Positions 7,126 to 16,294 are shown, numbered from the stretch's first letter. The stretch: DNA of 64,000 nucleotides from Pseudodonghicola flavimaris (GCF_030164425.1 NZ_JASNJD010000011.1:1-64000); one strand, 5' to 3'. Translations and numbers: made by a program. The notes: a model not told the origin generated them from the letters alone.

Positions 7126-8427
7126 ATGATGGATCTGTTCGATACCGCGCCGTCCGGCCGGCGCCGGCCGCTCGCCGATGTGCTGCGGCCGGAGACGCTG
7201 GATCAGGTGATCGGGCAACAGGCGCTGGTGGCGCCGGGCTCGCTCCTGCGGCGCCGGATCGCGGCGGATGCGCTCGGCAGCCTGCTGCTCTATGGTCCGC
7301 CGGGGATCGGCAAGACCTCGATCGCGCGGGCGGTGGGGCAGATGCTGGGCAAGGAGTTCCGGGTGCTGCATGCCGCCGGGGTGCGGGTGGCGGATATCCG
7401 CAAGATCGCGGATGAGGCGCGGATACGCCCGGTGCTGATGTTCGTCGACGAGGTGCATCGCCTGTCGGCGACACAGGCGGACGACCTGCTGACGATCTGC
7501 GAGGAAGGCACCGCAGACTTCATCGGCGCCACCACCGAGAACCCCTATCATGCGATTCCCAAGGCGTTGATCTCGCGCTCGCAGGTGCTCAAGCTCGAAC
7601 CGCTGTCGGTGGAGGACATGGAGGAGGTGATCCGCCGCGGGCTGGCGCATTTCGCCGGGGCCGGGATCGAGGTCGAGCTGTCGCCGGGCCACCTGCGCCT
7701 GATCGCCGGGCGGTCGGGCGGCGATGCCCGGCGGGCGCTGACCACGCTGGAAAGCCTGGTGGTGGGGCATCCGGCCAACCCGGTGCGGATCAGCGACGAG
7801 ATGATCGAGGAGGCCTATGCCGCAGCCGCGGTGAGTTTCGACCGCTCCGGCGATCAGCACTACGACGTGATCTCCGCCTTCGTCAAATCCATGCGCGGCT
7901 CCGACCCGGATGCGACGCTGCACTGGCTGGCGGTCCTGGTTCATGCCGGTGAGGACCCGCGCTATATCGCCCGCCGGATCATGATCCACGCTTCCGAGGA
8001 TGTCGGGCTGGCGGACAACAGCGCGTTGCAGACGGCGGTGGCGGCGGCGCAGGCGGTGGAGATGATCGGCTACCCCGAGGCGCAGATCATCCTCGCCCAT
8101 GCGGCGCTGCATGTGGCGCGGGCGCCGAAGTCGGGCGCTGCCTGCCGCGGGATCGGCACCGCGCTTGAGCATGTGCGCAGCGCCCCGCAGCTGCAGGTGC
8201 CGCTGCACCTCAGGGATGCGCATTACGCCGGTGCCGCCAAGCTTGGCCATGTCGGCTATCGGTTTCCGCACGACGATCCGCGCGGCTGGGTCGAGCAGGA
8301 CTATGCCCCCGGCATCGAGCCCGGCCGGTTTTACCAGAGCGACGCGCGGCAGGCCGCGACCTTTGAGAAACGCGCGGATGAGTACTGGACGAAGCTGACC
8401 GGCAAACCGGCGCCCCGGCGGTTCTGA
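7126..8427 (+). CDS. rarA: Replication-associated recombination protein RarA (MgsA)
   Basis: Cytoplasmic AAA+ ATPase of 433 residues of the clamp-loader clade, acting at stalled or gapped replication forks. It opens with RRPLADVLRPETLDQVIGQ, has Walker A LLLYGPPGIGKTSIARA, Walker B LMFVDEVHRL, sensor 1 IGATTENPYH (a RarA signature), and the C-terminal tetramerisation domain with YDVISAFVKSMRGSDPDA. The ATG at 7126 follows GGAGGT by five bases; a further ATG at 7129 is also possible. In many alphaproteobacteria rarA precedes crcB; here the next gene is an unrelated SDR, 215 bp away. Confidence 0.93.
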   Translation: MMDLFDTAPSGRRRPLADVLRPETLDQVIGQQALVAPGSLLRRRIAADALGSLLLYGPPGIGKTSIARAVGQMLGKEFRVLHAAGVRVADIRKIADEARIRPVLMFVDEVHRLSATQADDLLTICEEGTADFIGATTENPYHAIPKALISRSQVLKLEPLSVEDMEEVIRRGLAHFAGAGIEVELSPGHLRLIAGRSGGDARRALTTLESLVVGHPANPVRISDEMIEEAYAAAAVSFDRSGDQHYDVISAFVKSMRGSDPDATLHWLAVLVHAGEDPRYIARRIMIHASEDVGLADNSALQTAVAAAQAVEMIGYPEAQIILAHAALHVARAPKSGAACRGIGTALEHVRSAPQLQVPLHLRDAHYAGAAKLGHVGYRFPHDDPRGWVEQDYAPGIEPGRFYQSDARQAATFEKRADEYWTKLTGKPAPRRF

Positions 8428-8642
8428 CCGCAGCCTTGCCGGACCCCCGGCGGGCCTGGTTGCCGGATGTGAGCGGTGCTCAGATCACGACCGTTTCAGC
8501 CTGCTGGCCGGTGCAATCGCGGTTTCGTCCGGTGTGCCGTGGCGGTGTGGCGGCAACAGGCTTGCGGGCTCTGGTCCGACGGCGGACAGTCGGGCCAAGC
8601 CGCGCTCAGAATGCGCGGGGCACCTGGAAGGAGAGGCGGATC

Positions 8643-9539
8643 ATGAAGAATATCGTTGTCACCGGCGGCAGCGGCAAGGCCGGTCGGGCCGTGTGCCGGC
8701 ATCTGGTCGAGCAGGGCCTCAACGTGCTGAATGTCGATACGGTTCCGTCGTCGGACCCGGTCTGTCCGTTCTACAGGGTCGATCTGACCGATCGCGGGCA
8801 GGTCATGGATGCGCTGCAGTGGACCGGCGGCCGGGATCATCCCTTCCGCAGCTTCGCGACCCCCGATGCGGTGGTGCATTTCGCCGCCATCCGGGCGCCC
8901 GACCTGGCGCCGGAGGATGTGACCTTCCGCAACAACATGATGAGCACCTACAACGTGTTCGACGCGGCCATGCGGGTCGGCATCAGGCGCGTCGTCTGGG
9001 CCTCCAGCGAAACCACCCTGGGGTTGCCGTTCACCCCTGATAATCCGCCGGCCTATGCCCCGGTCGACGAAGAGCACCCGATGCGTCCGGAAAGCGCTTA
9101 TGCCCTGTCCAAGGATCTGGGTGAGGAAATGGCGCGCCAGTTTCACCGATGGAACCCCGATAGCAGCTTCATCGGTCTGCGCCTGTCCAACGTCATGGAG
9201 GTCCAGGATTATGATCGGTTCGCGTCCTGGCAGACCGATGCGGCGATCCGGAAGTGGAACCTCTGGGGTTATATCGATGCGCGCGACTGTGCGCAGGCGG
9301 TGCGCCGGGCGCTGCAGGTCGATTTCGTCGGGGCCGACCATTTCATCATCGCCAATGCGGACACCGTGATGGAACAGACCAGTGCCGAGCTGATGGCAGA
9401 GATCTTTCCCGACGTGCCGCTGCGGGCGGCGGTGCCCGGGCATGAGACGCTGCTGTCGATCGACAAGGCGCGCCGGGTTCTGGGCTTTGCGCCGGAATTC
9501 TCCTGGCGTGACGGCCAGACCCCGGGGGGTGGGGCATAG
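8643..9539 (+). CDS. NAD(P)-dependent epimerase/dehydratase (extended SDR)
   Basis: 298-residue Rossmann-fold protein. It begins MKNIVVTGGSGKAGRAV (GxxGxxG nucleotide-binding loop), has DAVVHFAAIRAP, and carries the catalytic YALSK (YxxxK) with a preceding Ser/Thr-rich ASSETT. The C-terminal part has the epimerase-type YIDARDCAQAVRRAL. The ATG at 8643 follows GGAGAGGCGG. It stands alone: rarA upstream is 215 bp away and the downstream gene is convergent. Substrate cannot be read from sequence; a sugar or sugar acid (uronate dehydrogenase-like) is one guess. Confidence 0.75.
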   Translation: MKNIVVTGGSGKAGRAVCRHLVEQGLNVLNVDTVPSSDPVCPFYRVDLTDRGQVMDALQWTGGRDHPFRSFATPDAVVHFAAIRAPDLAPEDVTFRNNMMSTYNVFDAAMRVGIRRVVWASSETTLGLPFTPDNPPAYAPVDEEHPMRPESAYALSKDLGEEMARQFHRWNPDSSFIGLRLSNVMEVQDYDRFASWQTDAAIRKWNLWGYIDARDCAQAVRRALQVDFVGADHFIIANADTVMEQTSAELMAEIFPDVPLRAAVPGHETLLSIDKARRVLGFAPEFSWRDGQTPGGGA

Positions 9540-9592
9540 GCATCGCGCCGGGCGCTCAGGTCAGCCTGCCAGCGGGCGCAAGGGGCGTCATC

Positions 9593-12184
9593 TCATGTCT
9601 TTGTCGGCTCCGCGCCCCGCAGGCGCGGCGACCGGAGACCATAGTGGATGACCAGCAGGCGAAGCGTGAAGACGAAGGCGAGAGTGACGAAAAGCACCGC
9701 CGACACCAGCCAGCTGACCCCTTCGAAGCGATCCGCCACCTCCAGCAGCAACAGCATCAGCAGGCTGCCCAAGACCGCCAGTTCCTCGTAAGGTTCGCCG
9801 CGGAACGTGCGCGGTTCGCGTCCGGCGACGATATCGGACAGCATGCCGCCGCCGGCGCTGGTGACGGCGGCAAAGAACGGTGCCCAGAACCACTCCAGCC
9901 CGGCGACCAGCGCCACCTTGGTTCCGATCACCGTGAAGGCGGAGAGACCGATGGTATCGGCCAGATCCATTAGCCGGTCGAAGACGGCGGTTCGCGGTTT
10001 GAAATCGGGCGCGATGCGGGTCGCCAGGGTTCCGGCCAGCAGCACGGCAAAGATCAGAAACATGTAGTTCGGATCCTGGAACACGAAGGGCGGTGAGCGT
10101 TCGCCGCCGATCAGGAGATCCCGCAGGGTGCCGCCGCCGATGGCGGGCAGCATGGTCAGAATCAGCGCGCCCCAAAGGTCGAATTCGCGCGTGCGGGCGC
10201 GCAGGAACCCGGCGATCCCGGCTGCGAGGCAGCCGAGGATATCGAGGACGTAGAACCAGCGGGTGCTGACCGTCTGCTCGATGAAATGCAGGGTCGAGGC
10301 GCGGGGGCGCAGCAGGTTGTCGTGACTGAGGCCGGCATCGTACCAGATGTCATGGGTCCAGAGCCCGGCGAGCGCTGCGGGGCCGAGCAGCGGTGCAAGG
10401 TCGGCACTGTTCGCCGCGTCTGCGCCGGCCAGCTGTTCCACGCCTTCGACTGCGGAGAGGTCCAGAAGCCCGAGTTCCGATCCCTCGCCCAGATGGGTCA
10501 GCACCTCCTGCAGGATGGCGCGCTGTTCGAGGTCGTCGAGATCCGGGCTCAGCATCCGGCCCATCAGCGCGACCTCTTCGGGTTTCTCGCGGGCAAGGCG
10601 CCAGCCGGCCACGGTGGCGGCGAGGAACTGTGCGATGGCCTGGCGCCGCGCGGGATCTTTCAGGCTCTCGCGCCGCACGTAGAGCCCGTCCTCGGGGAGC
10701 GCATCGGCGGCATCCGCCAGCCGGAAGGTCCGCAGGCTGCCGCCGTTGAAGCCGGCGCCCAGAACCGTGCGGAAATCCCCCTGCGACAAGGCGGTGACGC
10801 AATCGCTGTTGCCGGAGAGCAGGTCGGTGACCAGATCGGTCTGCTGCACGAGGCTGACCTTTCCGGGGGCGATGTTCTGCGCCGCGAGGAACAGGGCCAG
10901 GTTCCGTTCGTCCCCGGTGTTGCGCACCGCGAGGCGCTTGCCAGCGAGATCCTCCAGCGTGGCAATGCCGGAATCGCGCCGGCAGATCAGCGTCGCCGAG
11001 GGGGTCCTATAGAACTGCGCGATGTTGAGGATGTCGTGACCCTGGGCGCGGAAAGCCAGGGCGTCGCCCATCCAGGCCAGCGCGACATCGCTCTTCCCGG
11101 CGATCAGAGAGGCCAGGGAATGGCTGTCGGCTTCGCCCTCGAGCAGATGCACGTCGAGCCCGGCCTCACCGTAAAGCCCGGTGGCGTCGGCGGCGTAGAA
11201 GCCGGAATACCGTGGCTGGTGCCGGTCCATCAGCTGCACCCGCAGCGGCCGGTAAACCTCAAGCGGGGGAGCCTGGCAGGCGGTGGCATCGGCCCGGCAG
11301 GCCGCGCTCTGCCACCGCTCCGATTGATGCTGGAGAAAGTCGGTGGGGAGTTTGTGGGCCTGCGCCAGCGCGATCAGCGTGCCGTCCCGGTGCAGCGTTT
11401 CGATCTCGGCTTCGAAGACACGGGCCAGCGGCGCCGGGGTCGTCAGCGGCATCGCTGCCCCCCAGTGTACCGGGATGAGCGAGAGTTTCCGCTCGAATTG
11501 TGCGGCGAAGGCGGGATCGTCCAGCCAGGCCGCGAGCAGGCCGTCGTCCTGTGCTATCAGCGGGCAGGTGCCGGTTTCCAGCGCGTCATGCAGCTGTCCG
11601 ATATTGCGAAACAGCATCAGCTGCCCCGCCACCTTGGACAATTGGGCATTGGCGTAATTGCCGCTGGTGCTGCAAATGGTCCGGCCCCTCAGATCCGCCC
11701 AGCCGGTCACGGCCAGCGGCGCGCGGCCCACCAGCACGGTCTCACTGCTGTAGTAGTGGGTCCTGAGAAACCGGGCACGGCGATCCCGCTGCGTGTTGTG
11801 CCCCATCGTGGCGATGACGAGATCGACGTCACCGTCGCTGAGCGCGGGCAGCCGGGTGACCGGGGTGACCGTCTCGATCTTGAGCGTGAGGCCCAGCCGC
11901 CGGGCCAGCAGGCGGGCAAGATCCACCTCGAACCCCTCCGGCTCTGACCGGCCGGCGCGGCGGACGGCAAAACCGGGGTAGTCGTCGCGCAGACCGACCC
12001 GCAGGACACGATCGCAGACGATGTCCTGCCACGCCGTGGGCACATCGGTAGCACCGCAGGCGATTTCGCCGGATGCGGCCAGACGGTCCAATGCGGCGGC
12101 CCCGTCGTCAGACTGCGCCCATGCCTCCGGTCCGGAGAGGAGTGCGAAAGCCAGCGCCAGGATCGAGAGTAGAAGTGCCTTCAT
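9593..12184 (-). CDS. Signal peptide + two periplasmic binding domains + UPF0126/TRIC membrane domain
   Basis: 863-residue multi-domain protein. Residues 1-23 are a Sec signal ending AWAQ. About 45-290 is a SBP_bac_3 amino-acid-binding-like domain (DRVLRVGLRDDYPGFAVR, EGFEVDLARLLARRLG, DVDLVIATMG). About 310-560 is an NMT1/SsuA-like binding domain (GFYAADATGLYGEAGLDVHL, GKSDVALAWMGDAL, TLEDLAGKRLAV). About 640-850 is a seven-span membrane domain with the duplicated UPF0126 signature: IGGGTLRDLLIGG and later GGGMLSDIVAG. UPF0126 proteins (YicG/YadS, TRIC-like) are normally about 200 residues and free-standing, with glycine import reported for some. I infer a binding-protein-fed channel for an amino acid or similar small solute. 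It is monocistronic, convergent with the SDR gene. Confidence 0.8.
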   Translation of the reverse strand: MKALLLSILALAFALLSGPEAWAQSDDGAAALDRLAASGEIACGATDVPTAWQDIVCDRVLRVGLRDDYPGFAVRRAGRSEPEGFEVDLARLLARRLGLTLKIETVTPVTRLPALSDGDVDLVIATMGHNTQRDRRARFLRTHYYSSETVLVGRAPLAVTGWADLRGRTICSTSGNYANAQLSKVAGQLMLFRNIGQLHDALETGTCPLIAQDDGLLAAWLDDPAFAAQFERKLSLIPVHWGAAMPLTTPAPLARVFEAEIETLHRDGTLIALAQAHKLPTDFLQHQSERWQSAACRADATACQAPPLEVYRPLRVQLMDRHQPRYSGFYAADATGLYGEAGLDVHLLEGEADSHSLASLIAGKSDVALAWMGDALAFRAQGHDILNIAQFYRTPSATLICRRDSGIATLEDLAGKRLAVRNTGDERNLALFLAAQNIAPGKVSLVQQTDLVTDLLSGNSDCVTALSQGDFRTVLGAGFNGGSLRTFRLADAADALPEDGLYVRRESLKDPARRQAIAQFLAATVAGWRLAREKPEEVALMGRMLSPDLDDLEQRAILQEVLTHLGEGSELGLLDLSAVEGVEQLAGADAANSADLAPLLGPAALAGLWTHDIWYDAGLSHDNLLRPRASTLHFIEQTVSTRWFYVLDILGCLAAGIAGFLRARTREFDLWGALILTMLPAIGGGTLRDLLIGGERSPPFVFQDPNYMFLIFAVLLAGTLATRIAPDFKPRTAVFDRLMDLADTIGLSAFTVIGTKVALVAGLEWFWAPFFAAVTSAGGGMLSDIVAGREPRTFRGEPYEELAVLGSLLMLLLLEVADRFEGVSWLVSAVLFVTLAFVFTLRLLVIHYGLRSPRLRGAEPTKT

Positions 12185-12649
12185 CGACCGGAGAGGCGAT
12201 CCGGGGGGGCGGCAGGTGCTGCCCCGGGAAACTGGAGCGGGTGTTCAGGCATGTCCTCCTCCAGAGTGCAACGCGCGGGCAGGGACCGAAGTATACGTAA
12301 AGACAATGGGTTGAACTATCGCGTCCGGAATAGAGCCGGTCAACAGAGCTTGGCCAGAAAGCGGGTCGGTGGGGGAGGGGCTGCACGTTCAGGCGCCACA
12401 GCGCTCCGGTTTCGCCTCAACGGGAGTCGAGCGCTTGCCTCAGGTGGCGGGGGCGCCCGATCCGGGGGGCACCGGAAACCGGCAAACCGATCTGACCGAG
12501 ATCGCGCATCACAAAAAGGGGGGCGGCGCGATGCAGGAGAGAGCAGGCCCCAGCGCCGTAGGCAGGTTTCCCGAGGGCGCACTGCGATCGATGCGCCGAT
12601 GCAGGGCAGCGCCGAGGCGTGATGACTTTGCGATCTGGGGGGGGGGAAG
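12185..12649. other. 465-bp region between the fusion transporter and tRNA-Met
   Basis: No gene is convincing here; the short open frames lack ribosome sites and protein-like composition. It should hold the promoter of the minus-strand fusion gene (AT-richer patch near 12285-12325). A run of ten G lies at 12637-12646 just beyond the tRNA 3' end. I see no clear terminator. Confidence 0.5.
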
Positions 12650-12726
12650 TGGTAGCGGAGGAGGGACTTGAACCCCCGACACGCGGATTATGATTCCGCT
12701 GCTCTAACCAACTGAGCTACTCCGCC
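12650..12726 (-). tRNA. tRNA-Met (anticodon CAU), elongator type
   Basis: Read on the minus strand it starts GGCGGAGTAGCTCAG, has the D-loop GTTGGTTAGAGC, anticodon stem GCGGA/TCCGC with loop ATCATAA (CAU), T arm GGGGGTTCAAGTCCC and a 7-bp acceptor stem closed by G1-U72. CCA is encoded (TGG at 12650-12652). A paired first base and the absence of three G-C pairs below the anticodon argue against initiator tRNA. A tRNA-Ile2 with lysidine-modified CAU cannot be fully excluded. Confidence 0.93.
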
Positions 12727-12831
12727 ATGAGTGCAGGCGATTTAGGGGAGACGGCGGGGAGGGTCAAGCAGGAATTTGCGCCTTTCGGCGATGTTTTTTT
12801 CGCGCCTTTTCTGCCGGTGGCTGCGCGCGTC

Positions 12832-13788
12832 CTACTCGCGCGCGGCCATCCGCTGGATGAAATCGGCGCAGAGCCCGGGGGCGGTGATCGGCAGCATATG
12901 ACCGCGTCCCGGCGCGGCCTCGTAATGCAGCCCGTAGCGCATCATCGGCCGCCCCTGGGTGTCGGGCGGCAGCAGGTTGTCCTCCGCCCCGAAGAGCACG
13001 CCGCCGGGGGTCTTCAGTTCATCGGCATAGCGTCCCTCCTGGGCGAGGATGCCGTCATTGGCGGCCATGTAATCGGCGGAAGCGGAAATGAATCCCTTGG
13101 GCCGCAGGCCGAGCGCGCCGCCGCCACGGGCGAGAAAATCGTCGGGCCAGGCCTCGGGGCGGAATACTTCGGTCAGCACCGTGGTGGCGGTGCGCTGTGC
13201 CAGCGGGGCGGCGATGGTATAGCCGATCAGCCGGCGCAGCGCCGCGGAGGGCACGTCGAGCCCACGGAAGGCGTCCATTTCCTCGGGCTGGCGATGGGTC
13301 AGCGGGCTGATCAGCGCCAGGCCGCTGGCCGCGCCGGGCCGTTCCAGCGCCATTGCCAGCGCCACCGCGCCCCCCAGCGAATGGCCGACCAGCAGCGGTG
13401 TCTCCACCCCCAGCGCGTCCAGCGCCTCCCAGATCATTTTGGCCTGTTCGGGCAGCGCGGCCAGCGTGTCGTGATCGCGTTCGGAATAGCCGCAGCCGGG
13501 CCGGTCCAGCGCGATGACGCGGAACTGTTGCTCCAGCAGCGGCACGATGCCGTAGGTATAGTGTTGCAACTGTGCCGACAGCCCGTGAATCAGCACCACC
13601 GCCGGCGCGTCGGAATTGCCGCTCTCGACATAGTGGATGGCGCCCCCCCGAACCTTCTGCATCTGTCCCGGACGCGGCACCAGCCGTTCGGCCATGCGGG
13701 CAAGCGACGCGGTCCAGAGCGCCGCCCCCAGCAGCAGCAGGGCCAGGATCGCGACGGGGATCAGCAGCAGGATCAGCAGGATGGGCAT
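12832..13788 (-). CDS. Membrane-anchored alpha/beta hydrolase
   Basis: 318 residues. A very hydrophobic N-terminus (residues 1-28, PILLILLLIPVAILALLLLG) looks like an uncleaved anchor. The hydrolase fold then shows the oxyanion region VVLIHGLSAQ, DRPGCGYSER, the nucleophile elbow GHSLGG (Ser127) and a C-terminal GRGHMLP histidine. It starts 15 bp after the stop of the FAD mono-oxygenase on the same strand, so the two form an operon. A mono-oxygenase making an ester and a hydrolase cleaving it is a common pairing. Substrate is not determinable. Confidence 0.82.
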   Translation of the reverse strand: MPILLILLLIPVAILALLLLGAALWTASLARMAERLVPRPGQMQKVRGGAIHYVESGNSDAPAVVLIHGLSAQLQHYTYGIVPLLEQQFRVIALDRPGCGYSERDHDTLAALPEQAKMIWEALDALGVETPLLVGHSLGGAVALAMALERPGAASGLALISPLTHRQPEEMDAFRGLDVPSAALRRLIGYTIAAPLAQRTATTVLTEVFRPEAWPDDFLARGGGALGLRPKGFISASADYMAANDGILAQEGRYADELKTPGGVLFGAEDNLLPPDTQGRPMMRYGLHYEAAPGRGHMLPITAPGLCADFIQRMAARE

Positions 13789-13803
13789 GGCGCGAGGGTC
13801 CTT

Positions 13804-15273
13804 TCAGGGCGGTGGTGGAGCGGGGATGTAGTGGTCGAGCCCGGCCCGGGCCAAACGTTTGCGATACTCGGCCACGGTGCCGGGCCAGAGCGTGGTGTTG
13901 CGACCGCGCCGGTCCTGATACCAGGAGCTGCAGCCGCCGGCCTGCCAGACCGTGGCGGCGAGGCGGTCGTCCATTTCCGTCTCGAAAGCCTCCTGCGCTT
14001 CTGCCCGGGGTTCAACCGCCGGCAGTGCATTTTCCCGCATTGCGCTGATCAGTCGTGCGATATGCTCCGCCTGCGCCTCGATCATCAGCACGACAGAGTT
14101 GTGGCCGAGCCCGCTGTGCGGCCCCAGCAGGAAGAACAGGTTGGGAAAACCGCTGACCGCCAGCCCCAGATGCGCCTCCAGTCCGCGCAGCCAGCGCCGG
14201 GCCAGGCTCTGGCCGTCACGGCCGGTGATGCGCAGGCCGCGCAGCGCGTCGGTGACGTGAAACCCGGTGCCCCAGATCAGCACGTCGGCCTCCGCTGTGG
14301 CGCCGGTCTCGGCGATCAGCCGGTGGCCCTCGATCCGCGACAGCCCGGCGGGGATCACCGTCACGTTGTCGCGGGCCAGCGCCGGATACCAGGCGTTCGA
14401 ACTGAGGATGCGTTTGCAGCCGATGCGATAGGGGGGCGTCAGATCGGCGCGCAGCTGCGGGTCGGCGATGGTCTTCTCCAGCGTCCGGCGCCACATCTTC
14501 ATGGCTTTGCGCACCGCCATCGGGCGACCGCGAAACACCATGTGGCGGGCCTCGAAGCTGTGAAACAGCCACCAGCGTCTGACGCGGCGGGTCCAGGGCC
14601 AGCGCCGGTGCAGCGCGCGCAGCCGGGGCGTGATCGGCCGGTCGGCGCGGGGCAGCACATAGGGGGCGCTGCGCTGAAACAGGGTGACGTGGTGCGCCTG
14701 ACGGGCCACCTCGGGGAGGAATTGCACCGCGGAGGCGCCGCTGCCGATCACCGCCACCCGCTTGCCGGCGAAATCGACGCTCTGGTCCCAGCGGGCGGAA
14801 TGGAAGGAGGGGCCGGGAAAGCTCTTCGCCCCGGGCACCTTCGGGATCAGCGGCAGGTGCAGCGCCCCGAGCGCCAGGCACAGAACCGGGGCGGCGAACC
14901 GGTCGCCGGTTTTCGTTTCCACCTGCCACAGCCGGCCGTCCCAGCGCGCCGCGCTCAGTTCCTGTCCGAAGCGGCAGAGATCGTAGAGGCCGTCCGTCCG
15001 GGCGACCCCCTGCAGATAGGACTGGATTTCCGGCCCTGGCGCATAGCTGCGCGACCAGTCGGGATTCGGCCGCCGGGCCATGGAATAGAGATGCGAGGGG
15101 ATATCGCAGGCCACCCCGGGATAGACATTGTCGCGCCAGGTGCCACCGATATCGCTGGCTTTCTCGAGGATGACGATATCGGTGATCCCTTGCCGCCGCG
15201 CCTCCAACGCCATGATCAGGCCGGAAAACCCGGCCCCGACGATCAGAAGCTCGCAGCGAAGGGCGTCAGACAT
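13804..15273 (-). CDS. FAD-dependent mono-oxygenase, Baeyer-Villiger/flavin-containing type
   Basis: About 489 residues. FAD-binding GAGFSGLIMALEA near the N-terminus, DIGGTWRDNVYPGVACD (the GGTW and Y-P-G segments of Baeyer-Villiger enzymes), the fingerprint-like FPGPSFHSARWD at about 150-165, and the NADP-binding VIGSGASAVQFLPE. It likely inserts oxygen next to a ketone, using NADPH. An in-frame GTG at 15300 adds nine residues; ATG at 15273 (MSDALRCELLIVG) is preferred because homologues usually start close to the FAD motif, but neither has a strong ribosome site. The alpha/beta hydrolase follows 15 bp downstream. Confidence 0.85.
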   Translation of the reverse strand: MSDALRCELLIVGAGFSGLIMALEARRQGITDIVILEKASDIGGTWRDNVYPGVACDIPSHLYSMARRPNPDWSRSYAPGPEIQSYLQGVARTDGLYDLCRFGQELSAARWDGRLWQVETKTGDRFAAPVLCLALGALHLPLIPKVPGAKSFPGPSFHSARWDQSVDFAGKRVAVIGSGASAVQFLPEVARQAHHVTLFQRSAPYVLPRADRPITPRLRALHRRWPWTRRVRRWWLFHSFEARHMVFRGRPMAVRKAMKMWRRTLEKTIADPQLRADLTPPYRIGCKRILSSNAWYPALARDNVTVIPAGLSRIEGHRLIAETGATAEADVLIWGTGFHVTDALRGLRITGRDGQSLARRWLRGLEAHLGLAVSGFPNLFFLLGPHSGLGHNSVVLMIEAQAEHIARLISAMRENALPAVEPRAEAQEAFETEMDDRLAATVWQAGGCSSWYQDRRGRNTTLWPGTVAEYRKRLARAGLDHYIPAPPPP

Positions 15274-15366
15274 CTCGGTTGCTTCATTGCCAATATTCAC
15301 AACCTATAGGGTTATTCCTGCGCTGTTAAGCCGGATTGTCGGCAAACCGCGCGGCCGCGCCGGGCC

Positions 15367-16188
15367 CTACTCGGCCTCCAGCTCGGCGAGGGCGGGGCGC
15401 GGCAACCGGTCCAGCAGGTCGAAGACGGCGGCGCGGCAGGCGGGGCCGGGCCAGTCGGCGGGAAAGAAGGCGGCGGGCAGATCGGGCTGGCGCAGCACCA
15501 CCCGGCGCCAGCGGTGGACGATCAGCATTCGCAGCGTCGCGATCTGCAGCGGAGAGATCGCCTCCGGCGTGCGTGGCAGCAGGGCGTCGGCCTGGCTCAG
15601 GTCCCTCAGCAGCCCATGCGCCGCCTCTGACAGTTCGGGCGGGCAGGCGCGCAGCCTGACCCAGGCGGGAACGGTGCGGGCGCTGGCGTCGAAGACCAGC
15701 AGGTCGTCATCGATATCCTCGGGCACCGGCCCGGCGCCGAGTGCCACGTTGCGGGCGATGCTGAAATATTCCTCCGCCAGCAGCAGATCGTCGAGCGCGG
15801 TCTGGCCGGCGCCGTCCTCGGCGATCAGCAGGTGCCACGCCTCCGGTGCGGCGGCGGCGCGGGTATAGATGCGGGGGCTGACCTCGGCGCTCTGGGCGCG
15901 GCCATAGTCGGTGAGAAAATGCGCGCTGGCGCGGCCCTGGCGGGCGCTGTCGATCCAGCCATCCTTGCGCAGCCGGTGCAGGGCAACCCGAATCGCCTCG
16001 GGCTTGATGCCGGCGGGCATGATGATGCGCGACAGCGCGCCGCCGCTCAGCCGGTCGCCGGGGCGTTGTGCCAGATCGCCGAACAGCGACACGATAACAG
16101 ACCAGACCCGCAGGTTCTGCGGATCGGTCAACAAGGCGGCGCAGGTGTCGAACCAGCTGTCTTGCCAGCTGTCTTTGGTGTCTTTCAT
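15367..16188 (-). CDS. paaX: PaaX-family transcriptional repressor
   Basis: 273 residues. PaaX proteins repress phenylacetate genes and are released by phenylacetyl-CoA. Recognisable segments: the N-terminal winged helix (WSVIVSLFGDLAQRPGDRLSGG, RVALHRLRKDGWIDS) and the C-terminal PaaX domain (LLIVHRWRRVVLRQPDLPAAFFPADWPG). Start at MKDTKDS (16188) is preferred over an extension to 16272 whose added residues are Arg/Pro-rich and not conserved-looking. It lies 106 bp downstream of paaZ on the same strand. A TetR gene in the facing operon is a second phenylacetate regulator candidate. Confidence 0.88.
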   Translation of the reverse strand: MKDTKDSWQDSWFDTCAALLTDPQNLRVWSVIVSLFGDLAQRPGDRLSGGALSRIIMPAGIKPEAIRVALHRLRKDGWIDSARQGRASAHFLTDYGRAQSAEVSPRIYTRAAAAPEAWHLLIAEDGAGQTALDDLLLAEEYFSIARNVALGAGPVPEDIDDDLLVFDASARTVPAWVRLRACPPELSEAAHGLLRDLSQADALLPRTPEAISPLQIATLRMLIVHRWRRVVLRQPDLPAAFFPADWPGPACRAAVFDLLDRLPRPALAELEAE

Positions 16189-16294
16189 GCGCTCAGGATA
16201 TCTTCCCGGCCCGCGGGCGACCATCCTGAAGTTGCAGCGCTGGGGAGATGGGGGGCAGCGGCGGGCCGCCACCCCCCGGGGAGGAATGCTCTTC

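Noticed and set aside
5872-8271. A 799-codon open frame on the minus strand
   Set aside because: Antisense to dmmC and rarA, both with clear family motifs; the translation is low-complexity.
12637-12646. Ten-G run as a possible phase-variation tract
   Set aside because: It lies outside any gene, next to the tRNA 3' end, so it cannot switch a reading frame; sequencing error in its length is also possible.
12251-12671. Short plus-strand frames in the gap before tRNA-Met
   Set aside because: No ribosome site, Arg/Gly/Ala-rich translation and no hydrophobic or domain pattern.
12650-12726. Initiator tRNA-fMet
   Set aside because: The first base pair can form (G-U) and the anticodon stem lacks the three consecutive G-C pairs of initiators.
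12727-15309. An 860-codon open frame on the plus strand
   Set aside because: It is antisense to the alpha/beta hydrolase and the FAD mono-oxygenase, and its translation is rich in Gln/Gly/Arg/His with no domain. High GC content produces such shadow frames.
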